From Thioalkalivibrio paradoxus ARh 1 (GTDB taxonomy: Bacteria > Pseudomonadota > Gammaproteobacteria > Ectothiorhodospirales > Ectothiorhodospiraceae): a DNA stretch of 64,000 bases. The notes beneath the pieces were generated by a model. It saw only the letters and a list, made by a program, of their open reading frames with translations, did not search any database and had not been told where the DNA came from. The stretch spans positions 656,501-720,500 of the forward strand of contig NZ_CP007029.1 in assembly GCF_000227685.2 (NCBI RefSeq), read 5' to 3'. A program made the translations under genes and the position numbers. Shown one piece after another: positions 48,089 to 55,722 of this stretch (the stretch's first letter is position 1; each line of letters starts with the position of its first letter).

Positions 48089-49954
48089 CTAGGAGTTGGC
48101 TGCGGCGGTGGTGGTCGCTTGGTGCTGCTTGAGTTCCCGCACCATGTACTCGGCGCTCAGGAACGACAGCGCCGACAGGGTGAGGGTCGTGTTGGCAGTG
48201 CCGATGGTCGGCATGCTGCCGGCACCGACCAGGTACAGGTTTTCGTGATCCCAGGAGCGCTGCCTCCAGTCCACCACAGAGTGATTCCGGGCATCCCCCA
48301 TCACGTGCGTTCCGGCCCAGTGGTTGCCGCCCCGGATCACGTAGCCATCGCCCTGGTAACTGACGTAGCCATAGTCGGTCGGGGAGTAGGTGGTACAGTC
48401 CTCCGCGCCCAGCCGCTGGTAGAGCCTGCGCGAGAGCTGCCGAGCGCAGGAGACGCCGGCCATGGTGTAGTCGGAAATACCGTAGGACACGATCGGGCGG
48501 AGGTTGCCGAGAGAATCCTTGTAACCGCCTTCGACCGTGATCCGGTTGCTCGGCTCCGGGAGGGCCTCGACCATGCAGGCCAGCAGGACCTGGCGGGAAA
48601 GCCGGTCCACAAGCTTGTGCCGCAGGGCCACTCCGAACGCGTTCTGCTTGTCCACGAACTCGTCCAGGTCGGCATACGGCGATCCCGTTGCCCACCCCCA
48701 GCCGTCGTTGTGCACGCCGACGCGGAAGGCCGCCTGCCGGCGCCGGAATGGGCCGCCGCGGAGGTCCTCGATGCCGGAGGTGCACTGCGTCCCGCGCAGC
48801 GAGCCGGCGATCTCCGGCGTCAGACCCCAGGTGAGGAGATAGGCGTGGTCCATCAGGTTGCGCCCGATCAGGCCGCTGCGCCCCGGCAACCCCGAGGCCA
48901 GCATCAGCCGGGCATTCTCGACCGCGTTGGCCGCGAGCACGAAGATGCGCCCGCGCACCGTCCCGGTCGTGTGTTCGGACGACGACGGATCGCGGTAGGC
49001 CTTGTACTCGATGTGGCTCACGCGGCCATCCGGCCCCACGTGAACCCGCGATGCCACCGTCTGCGCCAACAGATCGACCCGCCCGGTGGCCAGGGCCTTG
49101 GCCAGGGTTTTCTTGGCGCTGTACTTTGCCTGGACCGGACAGATGGGAGTGCAGTTGATGTTTCCCTGGCAGCGCCCCCCCTCCTCGGCCGGGTGAACGC
49201 TTACCGCGCCAACGGGGGTATAGCCCCTGCCGTTGTCGTACCCGGGATTGGGAATTCCGTTGCGGGCTTGTGGTGTACTGCGAATTGCGAGCGAGTAGGT
49301 TTCGTCGTCGAGCACCACTTCGGTGCCGTCCAGATTCCGGGCGAGCATCTGGTCGAGATACGACAGGGGCATCCTGCGCATGGGAAAGACGTAGTCGTCG
49401 CCGAAGTCCATACCGAGATAGTTCTGATCCTCGACATCGGCAGAGACGCCGAGCTCGAACTCCGCCTTGCGGTAATAGGGGGCAAGTTGTTGATACCCCA
49501 AGGGCCAGTCCAGCCCGACGCCGAAGCGGCTGCGCATCTCGAAATCCTGGGGCAGCATGCGCAGTGCCTTTGCTTCCCAGTGCATGGTCGTGCCGCCGAC
49601 AACTCGGGTATACGTGCTGTCGATTGCCAGCGGACCCTTCTGCACCAGGTAGCTGCTCCCATCAGTCTCGCCAGGCTGTAGCTTGCGCGTATCCGGACTC
49701 CTGGGCATCGGGGCATTGGAGTTCTCCGGGTACGGGGAGTTGTTGTCCTTCGTCGGGGCAGCGTAGAACCGTTCCAGGTATTGCTGGTAAGCCGGGACCG
49801 TGAACTCGTGGCCGGGTCCTGCCTCCAGCACGAGGACGTGAAACCCGTTGTCGCTCAGTTCCTTGGCGATGATGGATCCGCTCACGCCGGAGCCGACGAT
49901 CACGGCGTCGTAGGTCGTGTTCGCTGCTGTTGTGTGATCAACTTGACGGTTCAT
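48089..49954 (-). CDS. GMC-family FAD oxidoreductase
   Basis: 621 residues of the GMC family (gluconate/glucoside dehydrogenase-like). The FAD Rossmann motif is DAVIVGSGVSGSIIAKEL (about 17-34) with LVLEAGPG; the second FAD segment is VVGGTTMHWEAKALRM; the substrate-domain His lies in GGNHWAGTHVMGD, and the C-terminal FAD loop is GTANTTLTLSALSF. A Cys cluster (CQGNINCTPICP) might hold a metal or disulfides. There is no signal peptide. It would oxidise a sugar hydroxyl, possibly at C3, handing electrons to the FAD-SLDH-type partner encoded two genes downstream. First gene of the operon. Confidence 0.88.
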   Translation of the reverse strand: MNRQVDHTTAANTTYDAVIVGSGVSGSIIAKELSDNGFHVLVLEAGPGHEFTVPAYQQYLERFYAAPTKDNNSPYPENSNAPMPRSPDTRKLQPGETDGSSYLVQKGPLAIDSTYTRVVGGTTMHWEAKALRMLPQDFEMRSRFGVGLDWPLGYQQLAPYYRKAEFELGVSADVEDQNYLGMDFGDDYVFPMRRMPLSYLDQMLARNLDGTEVVLDDETYSLAIRSTPQARNGIPNPGYDNGRGYTPVGAVSVHPAEEGGRCQGNINCTPICPVQAKYSAKKTLAKALATGRVDLLAQTVASRVHVGPDGRVSHIEYKAYRDPSSSEHTTGTVRGRIFVLAANAVENARLMLASGLPGRSGLIGRNLMDHAYLLTWGLTPEIAGSLRGTQCTSGIEDLRGGPFRRRQAAFRVGVHNDGWGWATGSPYADLDEFVDKQNAFGVALRHKLVDRLSRQVLLACMVEALPEPSNRITVEGGYKDSLGNLRPIVSYGISDYTMAGVSCARQLSRRLYQRLGAEDCTTYSPTDYGYVSYQGDGYVIRGGNHWAGTHVMGDARNHSVVDWRQRSWDHENLYLVGAGSMPTIGTANTTLTLSALSFLSAEYMVRELKQHQATTTAAANS

Positions 49955-50108
49955 GTGCCTCGACTCCAGGCAGTCCGTACGTGATGTGCCCCGGTGCTGT
50001 ATCGCCCTCGGCGGCTTGTGAATCTGCCGAGGGAGATTCTGGTATTGGCATCGGGGGAAGAACGTCCAAAACGACTATGCCTGTTGTGTAGACGGGTATA
50101 TTCCTATT

Positions 50109-50129
50109 AGTCAAGGCACATGGGGTGCC
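50109..50129 (-). promoter_or_regulatory. possible promoter/operator of the sugar-oxidation operon
   Basis: On the minus strand, a -35-like TTGACT (50114-50109) directly adjoins a perfect interrupted palindrome GGCAC-N5-GTGCC (50115-50129), about 155 bp upstream of the GMC ATG. A -10 box at the right distance is weak (CTACAC). The region 49955-50230 is otherwise AT-rich and without genes. Confidence 0.35.
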
Positions 50130-50233
50130 ATCGCGAAAAATGGCCCCTGATAAATCCAGATCATCGTTATATAATCGATTTCCTAGTTATCCCGGAAGCT
50201 CCGCAAATTGGAACGGGCCGTCATCGAAACCAC

Positions 50234-50363
50234 CGTCATCGCGAGGAGCGAAGCCTTTAGCCGCGAGCGCAGCGTGGCGGGACGTGGCGATCCAAACGGC
50301 GTGAGTCGTCCCCACGCCGCCTGGATTATTCGCTGCGCTCACCCTGCGCGGGCCAGCCTTTCG
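50234..50363. repeat. degenerate dispersed repeat (MITE-like)
   Basis: The sequence starts CGTCATCGCGAGGAGCG and ends with TGGATTATTCGCTGCGCTCA, resembling the common intergenic repeat of the form GTCATTGCGAGGAGCGAAGC...GGATTGCTTCGCTGCGCTCGCAATGAC (from memory). An inner hairpin CGGCGTG/CACGCCG is present. It replaces the 5' part of the antitoxin remnant that begins at 50364, so it probably inserted into that gene. Confidence 0.5.
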
Positions 50364-50543
50364 GATATTGCGAGTTTCGTGAAACTGTTGGAAGAGGGCA
50401 GGTTGCCCTACACGCGCGTCGGCGCCCACCGGTGCGTTCGCTACCAGGGTTTGCTTGCACACAAGTAGAAGCAGGAGCAGCGGTCACAGGCTGCGCTGGA
50501 TGAGGTTGCCCGCCAAGCCCAGGAACTCGGCTTGGGCTACTGA
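50364..50543 (+). pseudogene. excisionase-type antitoxin remnant
   Basis: The C-terminal 59 codons of an excisionase-fold (HTH_17) antitoxin: FVKLLEEGRLPYTRVGAHRC, an in-frame TAG at 50466, then QAALDEVARQAQELGLGY and TGA. It aligns with the intact protein at 58590-59060 (VVKEIDAGRLPHRMVGTHRR ... RMAENARELGLDY). The N-terminus is replaced by a dispersed repeat. Its TGA overlaps the ATG of a PIN-toxin stump, keeping the operon layout of the intact module. Confidence 0.7.
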
Positions 50544-50632
50544 TGCGGTTTGTCGCCCTGCTGGATGCCTGTGTTCTCTACCCGGCACCCCTGAGAGATA
50601 TCCTGTTGCGACTGGCGGTCCCGAGTGCGTAG
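50543..50632 (+). pseudogene. PIN-domain toxin stump
   Basis: Twenty-nine codons starting MRFVALLDACVLYPAPLRDI, which is the first strand and helix of a PIN-domain toxin including the first catalytic Asp, then a TAG. The intact counterpart at 59064 begins ARYTAVLDACVLVPIAMTDA. The rest of the toxin is gone. It overlaps the antitoxin remnant by TGATG. Confidence 0.7.
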
Positions 50633-50729
50633 CCCGTTGCCGCGCGGATGCCCGGGTGCAGCCGAGCCCGGCTGGCAATTCCATGATCGATTGGAAATGA
50701 ATGACTGGGCCCCGCTGCTGGGCCTCAGG

Positions 50730-51098
50730 TCACATCGGTTCCGGATCGATGTCCTCGTAGGCATCGCGGGTGAACCGCGGGGTGCAGACTGCGAGGAAGA
50801 CCAGATCGCCAGTGCCGACGTTGCGGATTCGCTGCGATGCGCCCGGCGGCACCACGACCACGTCGCCCGCACCGACTTCCAGCGGCGCTGCCCCGGCCAC
50901 CTCGGCGCAGCCCTTCCCCTCGAGGATCACGTAACGCTCGGTCACGCCGGTCAGGCGATGAAGCCGGGTGGTCACGCCGGGTTCCACGCGGGCGCGCGCC
51001 ACCGACACTGCGGCGTCGTCCGGTGTATTCCACCACTCGGTGATGTGGCAACGCTCCTCGAACCAGTACTCCGTCGGGGTCTGGACAGTCCGCGTCAC
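50730..51098 (-). CDS. single-domain cupin protein
   Basis: 122 residues, one cupin barrel. Motif 1 reads EPGVTTRLHRLTGVTERYVILEGKG and motif 2 reads VGAGDVVVVPPGASQRIRNVG; metal-ligand His and Glu in motif 1 are present, while the motif 2 His is replaced by Gln (SQRIRN). It resembles the cupin part of mannose-6-phosphate isomerase-like proteins and is probably a small-molecule binding or isomerising protein in the cytoplasm. The start is a GTG at 51098. It stands alone between toxin-antitoxin remnants. Confidence 0.8.
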   Translation of the reverse strand: MTRTVQTPTEYWFEERCHITEWWNTPDDAAVSVARARVEPGVTTRLHRLTGVTERYVILEGKGCAEVAGAAPLEVGAGDVVVVPPGASQRIRNVGTGDLVFLAVCTPRFTRDAYEDIDPEPM

Positions 51099-51366
51099 CT
51101 GACAGTCCCTGATGCCGTTGGTGCCTTGGGCTGTATCGTTGCGCGGTACATGTTCGCGGCTCCCATCTTGTTCACCGTCGCTGCTCGCTTCCAGTCTAAC
51201 CTCGCCGGCTGGGCGGGGTCCCGCAATCCAACACTAGACGGTGCGCCGTCCCGGGTTGTGCCAGTGGAGCGACGGGTGTGCTGTCCCCGTGCGGGCGCGC
51301 ACAGCGGTTGGAGCAGGTCCGTCAGGGCCGTTACGCTTCGGACCGTTGATTTCTGACAGGAAGCGC

Positions 51367-51651
51367 ATGATGGACGTTACAGAGGCGGGTCTGCTCGCAT
51401 TGACTCCCGGTGGCCGGGTCGTGTGCGGGGATCCGCAGAGCCCTTTGTGTGCGGTTTTTGTCGAGAGCGAAGCGGCGGGGCTGGCGCAACTCGCCGGCCG
51501 GAAGGCTGCGGGGGCTGCGGATGCCACATTTGCGGCGGAACTCGGCGTTTCGGCTCAGACCATCGCCAACTGGGAGAACCGGGTCGGGACCCTCAGGCTC
51601 CAGACACGAAGCCAGAACCGGCTGCGCCGCCTGTATGAACGTTCCGGCTGA
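51367..51651 (+). CDS. small helix-turn-helix protein, XRE-like
   Basis: 94 residues. The C-terminal half has an XRE-type helix-turn-helix: FAAELGVSAQTIANWENRVG followed by a basic helix (RSQNRLRRLYERSG). The N-terminal half (LALTPGGRVVCGDPQSPLCAVFVES) is unfamiliar. Two ATG codons at 51367 and 51370 are candidate starts; the frame is open further upstream without a ribosome site. It may be a lone antitoxin or regulator left from a toxin-antitoxin pair; no toxin frame adjoins it. Confidence 0.45.
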   Translation: MMDVTEAGLLALTPGGRVVCGDPQSPLCAVFVESEAAGLAQLAGRKAAGAADATFAAELGVSAQTIANWENRVGTLRLQTRSQNRLRRLYERSG

Positions 51652-51687
51652 CGGGGTGCAGTACCCGAGCGCCGGCCCCGGACAAGG

Positions 51688-51741
51688 CGTTTCGACAATC
51701 CCGAGCGGCGGTGGAAGCTCGCGTTCGGAAGTGACCGCTGA
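51688..51741 (+). pseudogene. tail of a pRiA4b ORF-3-like gene
   Basis: Eighteen codons, RFDNPERRWKLAFGSDR and a TGA, match the last codons of the larger fragment at 54862-55276 (RFDNPKRRWKLAFGEE) with only a few base differences over about 42 bases. The rest of the gene is absent. This is a second, nearly erased copy. Confidence 0.6.
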
Positions 51742-51833
51742 CCCGCATTCTTCCAATGCTGGCGGGCGATACCGAACCCCGTACCCTGGAAATCCGTTGA
51801 CCCGGTCAGCCCATGTCTGTAGACGTGCGGGCC

Positions 51834-52259
51834 ATGAGCAAGCGTGAGAAGGACGGTGGTGGAGCGGACGGGGCCTGCCCTTGCGGGTCCGGGGCGGCGC
51901 GTGCGGCCTGTTGCGGGCGCTATCTGGACGGGGAGGCCGTCGCGCCCACCGCCGAGGCGCTGATGCGTTCGCGGTACTCGGCGTTCGTGGAGGGGCGCCG
52001 GGAGTACCTGTTGCGGACATGGGCCGAGGAGACGCGCCCGGAGGTGCTGGAACTCGACCGGGGACAGCGCTGGCTCGGTCTCAGCATTCGCGCCACCTCC
52101 GCGGGCGGGGTGGCCGACGATGTCGGCGAAGTGGAGTTCGTCGCCCGATCCCGGGTCGGTGGCCGCGGACTGCGACTGCACGAGCGCAGCCGATTCCGGC
52201 GCGTGGATGGCCAGTGGTTCTACGTGGATGGCAGCTTCCCCGGAAAACGGTCGGCGTGA
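51834..52259 (+). CDS. ychJ: YchJ-family SEC-C protein (UPF0225)
   Basis: 141 residues from the ATG at 51834 (an in-frame ATG at 51813 would add seven). The N-terminal zinc motif CPCGSGAARAACCGRYLDG is the SEC-C type (CxCGSG...CC), followed by the NTF2-like region with TAEALMRSRYSAFVEGRREYLLRTW and EFVARSRVGGRGLRLHERSRF. YchJ proteins are small cytoplasmic proteins of uncertain role. The length is typical. It stands alone on the plus strand, about 75 bp before the VapBC pair. Confidence 0.88.
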   Translation: MSKREKDGGGADGACPCGSGAARAACCGRYLDGEAVAPTAEALMRSRYSAFVEGRREYLLRTWAEETRPEVLELDRGQRWLGLSIRATSAGGVADDVGEVEFVARSRVGGRGLRLHERSRFRRVDGQWFYVDGSFPGKRSA

Positions 52260-52282
52260 GGGCTTGCACTGCACGATGACAG

Positions 52283-52312
52283 GCATCAAATGATGTACTC
52301 TTTGATGCATCA
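52283..52312 (+). promoter_or_regulatory. vapBC operator
   Basis: GCATCAAA (52283-52290) and TTTGATGC (52301-52308) form a perfect 8-base inverted repeat with a 10-base spacer, and TGATGCATCA (52303-52312) is a perfect 10-base palindrome. They lie 20-50 bp before vapB, the normal place for autoregulation by VapBC. Confidence 0.6.
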
Positions 52313-52332
52313 GTAACGGATGAGGTGTTTCC

Positions 52333-52530
52333 ATGCGCACGACGCTGAATATCGATGACCAGTTGCTGGCCGAGGCTCAGCGCGTTACCGGTGTGAGCGA
52401 AAAGGCCGCCCTGGTACGGGAGGGGCTGCGCGCCTTGATCGAGCGCGAGAGCGCCCGGCGGCTGGCCCGGCTGGGCGGAAGTGAACCGCAACTGGAGCCC
52501 GTGCCCCGTCGGCAGTCCGATCCCGCATGA
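52333..52530 (+). CDS. vapB: VapB-type antitoxin (ribbon-helix-helix)
   Basis: 65 residues. The N-terminus MRTTLNIDDQLLAEAQRVTGV and KAALVREGLRALIERESARRL match VapB antitoxins of the ribbon-helix-helix type (DUF2191-like): one beta strand that pairs in a dimer to bind DNA, two helices, then an extended tail that blocks the toxin. The start follows GAGGTG. The TGA overlaps the vapC ATG (ATGA). Autoregulation is suggested by the inverted repeats just upstream. Confidence 0.88.
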   Translation: MRTTLNIDDQLLAEAQRVTGVSEKAALVREGLRALIERESARRLARLGGSEPQLEPVPRRQSDPA

Positions 52531-52895
52531 TCCTGGTCGATACCTCGGTGTGGGTCGATCACCTGCGCGCCGGCGATGCCGTGCTGGTGGAGTTGCTGAA
52601 CGACAGTCAGGTGCTGATGCACCCTTTTGTGCTCGGTGAACTGGCCTGCGGCAACCTGCGCAACCGCGGTGAAGTGCTGCGGCTGCTCCAGCATCTGCCG
52701 CAGGCGATCGTCGCCAGCGATCAGGAGGTACTGTTCTTCATCGAACGCAACGCGCTGATGGGCCAGGGTATCGGCTATGTGGATGCGCACCTGCTGGCCG
52801 CCGTGACCCTGGGCGGCTCGACGCAACTGTGGACACGGGACCAGCGGCTGCGGTCAGTGGCCGAGGCCTTGAAGCTTGCGTACGGCGAGGATTGA
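52527..52895 (+). CDS. vapC: VapC-type PIN-domain toxin ribonuclease
   Basis: 122 residues, a complete PIN domain: MILVDTSVWVDHLR carries the first Asp, LGELACGN the Glu, and GYVDAHLLAAVTLGG the later Asp, with a final LWTRDQRLRSVAE. PIN toxins are magnesium-dependent RNases, commonly cutting tRNA or rRNA. The ATG overlaps vapB by four bases. A group II intron starts about 30 bp after the stop. All catalytic acids are intact, so it is probably active. Confidence 0.9.
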   Translation: MILVDTSVWVDHLRAGDAVLVELLNDSQVLMHPFVLGELACGNLRNRGEVLRLLQHLPQAIVASDQEVLFFIERNALMGQGIGYVDAHLLAAVTLGGSTQLWTRDQRLRSVAEALKLAYGED

Positions 52896-53478
52896 TCGAG
52901 GCCCCCTCTGTCAGCATAGAAGTGTGTGCCGCAGCGTGCGGATTGGATGACAGGAGTCTGCCATGAAGCACTAGAAGCTGCTCAAGTGATGGAGGGACCG
53001 ACCCTCCGGAGTCTGCCTACAGGGGCCGGCTCCAAACCGCCCCGAGCGGCATTGGCTGAAGACCGTTGTCGTGAGCATCGAGGGAAAAGGCATACCCACG
53101 TGGTATGTCAGGTACGAATCAAGAAGGCGAGTGACCACGAACCATCGTCGAGGTGTCGAAACTGATAGGTGACATCAAAACCAAAGGCCACTTTTACTTT
53201 TGGGAGCAATCCACCGGAAACCTGTTTACTGGGTGGATGATGTCCGGCATAGAGATGGCGCGAGTTTGATTCAGGCGCTTGAGTGGAACTGCGGGAACTC
53301 GGGATCGTGATGTGAAGGGAGAACGTCAAGTGAAGAAAAGCGAGACGGAGAGTACCGATGCACGAGCCGAGGACGGATCGATCCGTACGAGCGACGAAGC
53401 GTCTGTAATGGCCGCCGAGCGAAGGGATCGAGTTGTTCCGATTGGGTCACGAACCAACTTCGAGAGGAGGATGAGTCC

Positions 53479-54741
53479 GTGGCACCAATGAGACCGTTTG
53501 ATATTTCCAAGATGCTGGTGTGGGAGGCATACCAGCGCGTAAAGGCCAATCGAGGAGCGGCCGGTGTGGATGGGGAAACGATCGCGGAGTTTGATCGTGA
53601 CCTCAGCAGGAATCTCTACCGGATCTGGAATCGGATGTCATCGGGCAGTTATTTTCCGCCGTCGGTGAAAGCGGTACCGATTCCCAAGAAATCTGGAGGT
53701 GAGCGGATGTTGGGCGTCCCGACGGTCGGCGATCGCATCGCCCAGACTGTGGTGGCGCTCGTGTTGGAGCCGATCCTGGAGCCCGTTTTTCATGCGGACT
53801 CCTACGGCTACCGGCCCGGTAGATCAGCGCACGATGCGCTTGCCATCACCCGCAAACGGTGCTGGGAGCGCGACTGGGTGCTGGAATATGACATTCGCGG
53901 CCTGTTTGACAACATCGACCACGGCCTTCTCCTGAAAGCACTCAGGTATCATTGCTCGGAAAAATGGGTTTTGCTGTACGTGGAGCGTTGGTTGGCGGCG
54001 CCGATGCAGATGCGGGACGGGTCGGGGCAGGCGCGGACGATGGGTACGCCGCAAGGCGGGCCGCTATCGCCGATTCTTGCCAACCTGTTTCTGCATTACG
54101 CATTGGACCACTGGCTATCACGCTTCCACGCCGATATCCCGTTTTGCCGCTACGCGGATGATGGCATCTTGCACTGCCGAACGGAGGCCGAAGCGCTGCA
54201 AATGCGGACGCATTTGGAGGAGCGGCTGGCCGCGGTCGGACTGGAGATGCACCCGGACAAGACCCGGGTGGTGTATTGCAAGGACAGCAGGCGAACCGGA
54301 ACCCACGACCATATACAGTTCGACTTCCTGGGCTACACGTTTAGGCCCCGGCGCATCCTAACTCGTCATGGCAAGGTCCGCACTGGGTTTACGCCTGCGG
54401 TCAGTCGCCAGTCGATGACCGCGATGCGCCAGTCTTTGCGGCGGCGTCGACTTTCGCTGCGAAGTGACCTGTCTCTTGGGTCTCTCGCGGAGTATCTGGC
54501 TCCTCGCATTCGTGGCTGGATGGCGTACTACTGTCGGTTTCGTGGATCCGAATTTCAGCCGGTCGCGGCTCATATCGACCGGGTGATTGTTCGTTGGGCC
54601 ATGAGGAAATACAAACGCTTGCGCGGGCATAAGCACCGGGCGTTTGCCTGGCTTGCGCGCGTCAAGCGCCGATTCCCCGCGTTGTTTCCGCATTGGTGCG
54701 GGCGCGGGGCGTTCGTGGTCGGAACAATGGGAGCCCGGTGA
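53479..54741 (+). CDS. ltrA: group II intron reverse transcriptase/maturase
   Basis: 420 residues. RT motifs are all present: YDIRGLFDNIDH with the first catalytic Asp (about residue 138), TPQGGPLSPILANL (190-203), YADD (225-228) and FDFLGYTFRPR. The thumb/maturase X domain follows (WMAYYCRFRGSEFQPV). There is no HNH endonuclease domain, so the intron would move by the endonuclease-independent route. The GTG at 53479 is chosen because GAGGAGG lies eight bases before it; ATG at 53488 is the alternative. The stop codon lies inside the domain V hairpin. The frame is intact. Confidence 0.92.
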   Translation: MAPMRPFDISKMLVWEAYQRVKANRGAAGVDGETIAEFDRDLSRNLYRIWNRMSSGSYFPPSVKAVPIPKKSGGERMLGVPTVGDRIAQTVVALVLEPILEPVFHADSYGYRPGRSAHDALAITRKRCWERDWVLEYDIRGLFDNIDHGLLLKALRYHCSEKWVLLYVERWLAAPMQMRDGSGQARTMGTPQGGPLSPILANLFLHYALDHWLSRFHADIPFCRYADDGILHCRTEAEALQMRTHLEERLAAVGLEMHPDKTRVVYCKDSRRTGTHDHIQFDFLGYTFRPRRILTRHGKVRTGFTPAVSRQSMTAMRQSLRRRRLSLRSDLSLGSLAEYLAPRIRGWMAYYCRFRGSEFQPVAAHIDRVIVRWAMRKYKRLRGHKHRAFAWLARVKRRFPALFPHWCGRGAFVVGTMGAR

Positions 54742-54803
54742 GTCGAGAGGCTCACGCCGGGTTCTGCGAGCGGCCATGGGGGCAGTTCCCGTGGCCGACT
54801 CAC
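54731..54803 (+). ncRNA. intron domains V and VI
   Basis: Domain V is 34 bases, the canonical length, with closing stem GAGCCCGG/CCGGGTTC and upper stem TGAG/CTCA with a CG bulge. Domain VI pairs CGGCCA with TGGCCG and leaves an unpaired A at 54798, the branch-point position. The reverse transcriptase stop (54739-54741) sits within domain V. Confidence 0.7.
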
Positions 54804-54861
54804 CCCGCTGGATTGGACGCAGTAAACTTAACCCTCGAGGGGGCGGAGAGAGCGGGGAGCT

Positions 54862-55276
54862 GCTGCGTATCGGCAGACCGGACGACGAAGGATTCGGTAC
54901 GGGCGCGGTGACGCTTCCCGGCTGGGCCGTCGGCGTGATCGAATTGATCGAGGAGGCGGGCCAGACCTTCGACTACGAACACGACTTCGGTGATGGCTGG
55001 AAGCACCGCATCACACTCGTCGGAGTCGAGCCGCGCATCAAGGGACAACGCTATCCACAGTGCCTGGCGGGTGCCCGCGCCTGCCCACCGGAAGACTGCG
55101 GAGGGGTTTGGCGGTACGAGAACCTGGTCGAGGCCCTCCTGGATCCGAAGCACCGGGAGCACGAGGATCTCCGTAACTGGGTCCCAAAGGGTTGGGGGCC
55201 GGAGACCTTCAAGGCTTCCGATGTGCGTTTCGACAATCCCAAGCGACGGTGGAAGCTCGCCTTCGGAGAGGAATGA
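54862..55276 (+). pseudogene. pRiA4b ORF-3-like protein, 5'-truncated
   Basis: The C-terminal part of a pRiA4b ORF-3/TnpR-like protein: FDYEHDFGDGWKHRITL is the family hallmark, followed by CLAGARACPPEDCGG, then RYENLVEALLDP, ending FDNPKRRWKLAFGEE. The N-terminal half, which normally precedes the YEYDFGD motif, is missing. The group II intron ends about 60 bp upstream. The frame is open back through the intron end, but that part is not homologous. A short second copy of the tail lies at 51688-51741. Confidence 0.7.
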
Positions 55277-55416
55277 GCTCGTCGTCGAGGTTTGCTGCGG
55301 CAACGTGTTGTTGAACGGGCGCACGGTACCAGCAGCGGCTACGTGCGGGCGCTCAGGGTGTTGTACCCCAAAAACTGCCAAGGGTAACCTGTTACCAAAA
55401 CCGTTGGAGGTGAAGG

Positions 55417-55644
55417 GTGCCAGCGTCTCTGAAAAGTATTGAAGAGCAAGCGCTTACCTTGCGCGCCGAAGAGCGGGCCCGGCTGGCGGAGTCGATGCTC
55501 GCTTCCCTGCACTCGCCCCTGGCGGAAATCGACGCGGCCTGGGCCCAGGAGATCGACGAGCGTATTGCGGCATTCGACCGTGGCGAAATCCCCGCCTATG
55601 CTGCCGAGGACGTTTTTTCCGACGCCCGCCGCATGTCGCGGTGA
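55417..55644 (+). CDS. addiction-module antitoxin
   Basis: 75 residues of the addiction-module component type that partners ParE/RelE toxins: SLKSIEEQALTLRAEERARLAESMLASL then EIDAAWAQEIDERIAAFDRGE. The start is a GTG at 55417 preceded by GGAGGTGAAGG. The stop overlaps the GTG of the toxin stump (GTGA). It is intact although its toxin is not. Confidence 0.85.
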   Translation: MPASLKSIEEQALTLRAEERARLAESMLASLHSPLAEIDAAWAQEIDERIAAFDRGEIPAYAAEDVFSDARRMSR

Positions 55645-55715
55645 ACCGCGCACGGTTCATTGCTCCGGCACGCCGGGAACTGCTCTCGGCGGTCGCCTAC
55701 TACAGCGACATGTAA
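55641..55715 (+). pseudogene. ParE/RelE-type toxin stump
   Basis: Only 24 codons remain, NRARFIAPARRELLSAVAYYSDM and TAA, which match the first strand and helix of ParE/RelE plasmid-stabilisation toxins. The catalytic or gyrase-binding part is lost. Overlaps the antitoxin stop by GTGA. Confidence 0.7.
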
Positions 55716-55722
55716 GCACGCA

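Larger units (their letters stand above)
52924..54803 (+). mobile_element. group II intron
   Basis: A bacterial group II intron. The 3' end is clear: domain V is a 34-base hairpin at 54731-54764 (starts GAGCCCGG, ends CCGGGTTC, with an AGC triad in the 5' arm and a two-base bulge), followed by domain VI at about 54767-54801 with a bulged A at 54798 before CTC, and a final AC at 54802-54803. The 5' end is less sure; GTGTGCC at 52924 fits the GUGYG consensus, with GTGCG at 52936 as an alternative. Domains I-III fill 52.9-53.46 kb and the reverse transcriptase lies in domain IV. If 52924 is right, ACTTTT at 53190-53201 could pair with the last exon bases AGAAGT. Confidence 0.75.

Noticed and set aside
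53279-53491. A short plus-strand frame just before the intron reverse transcriptase
   Set aside because: It lies in the structured RNA part of the group II intron (domains II-IV) and has no protein similarity.
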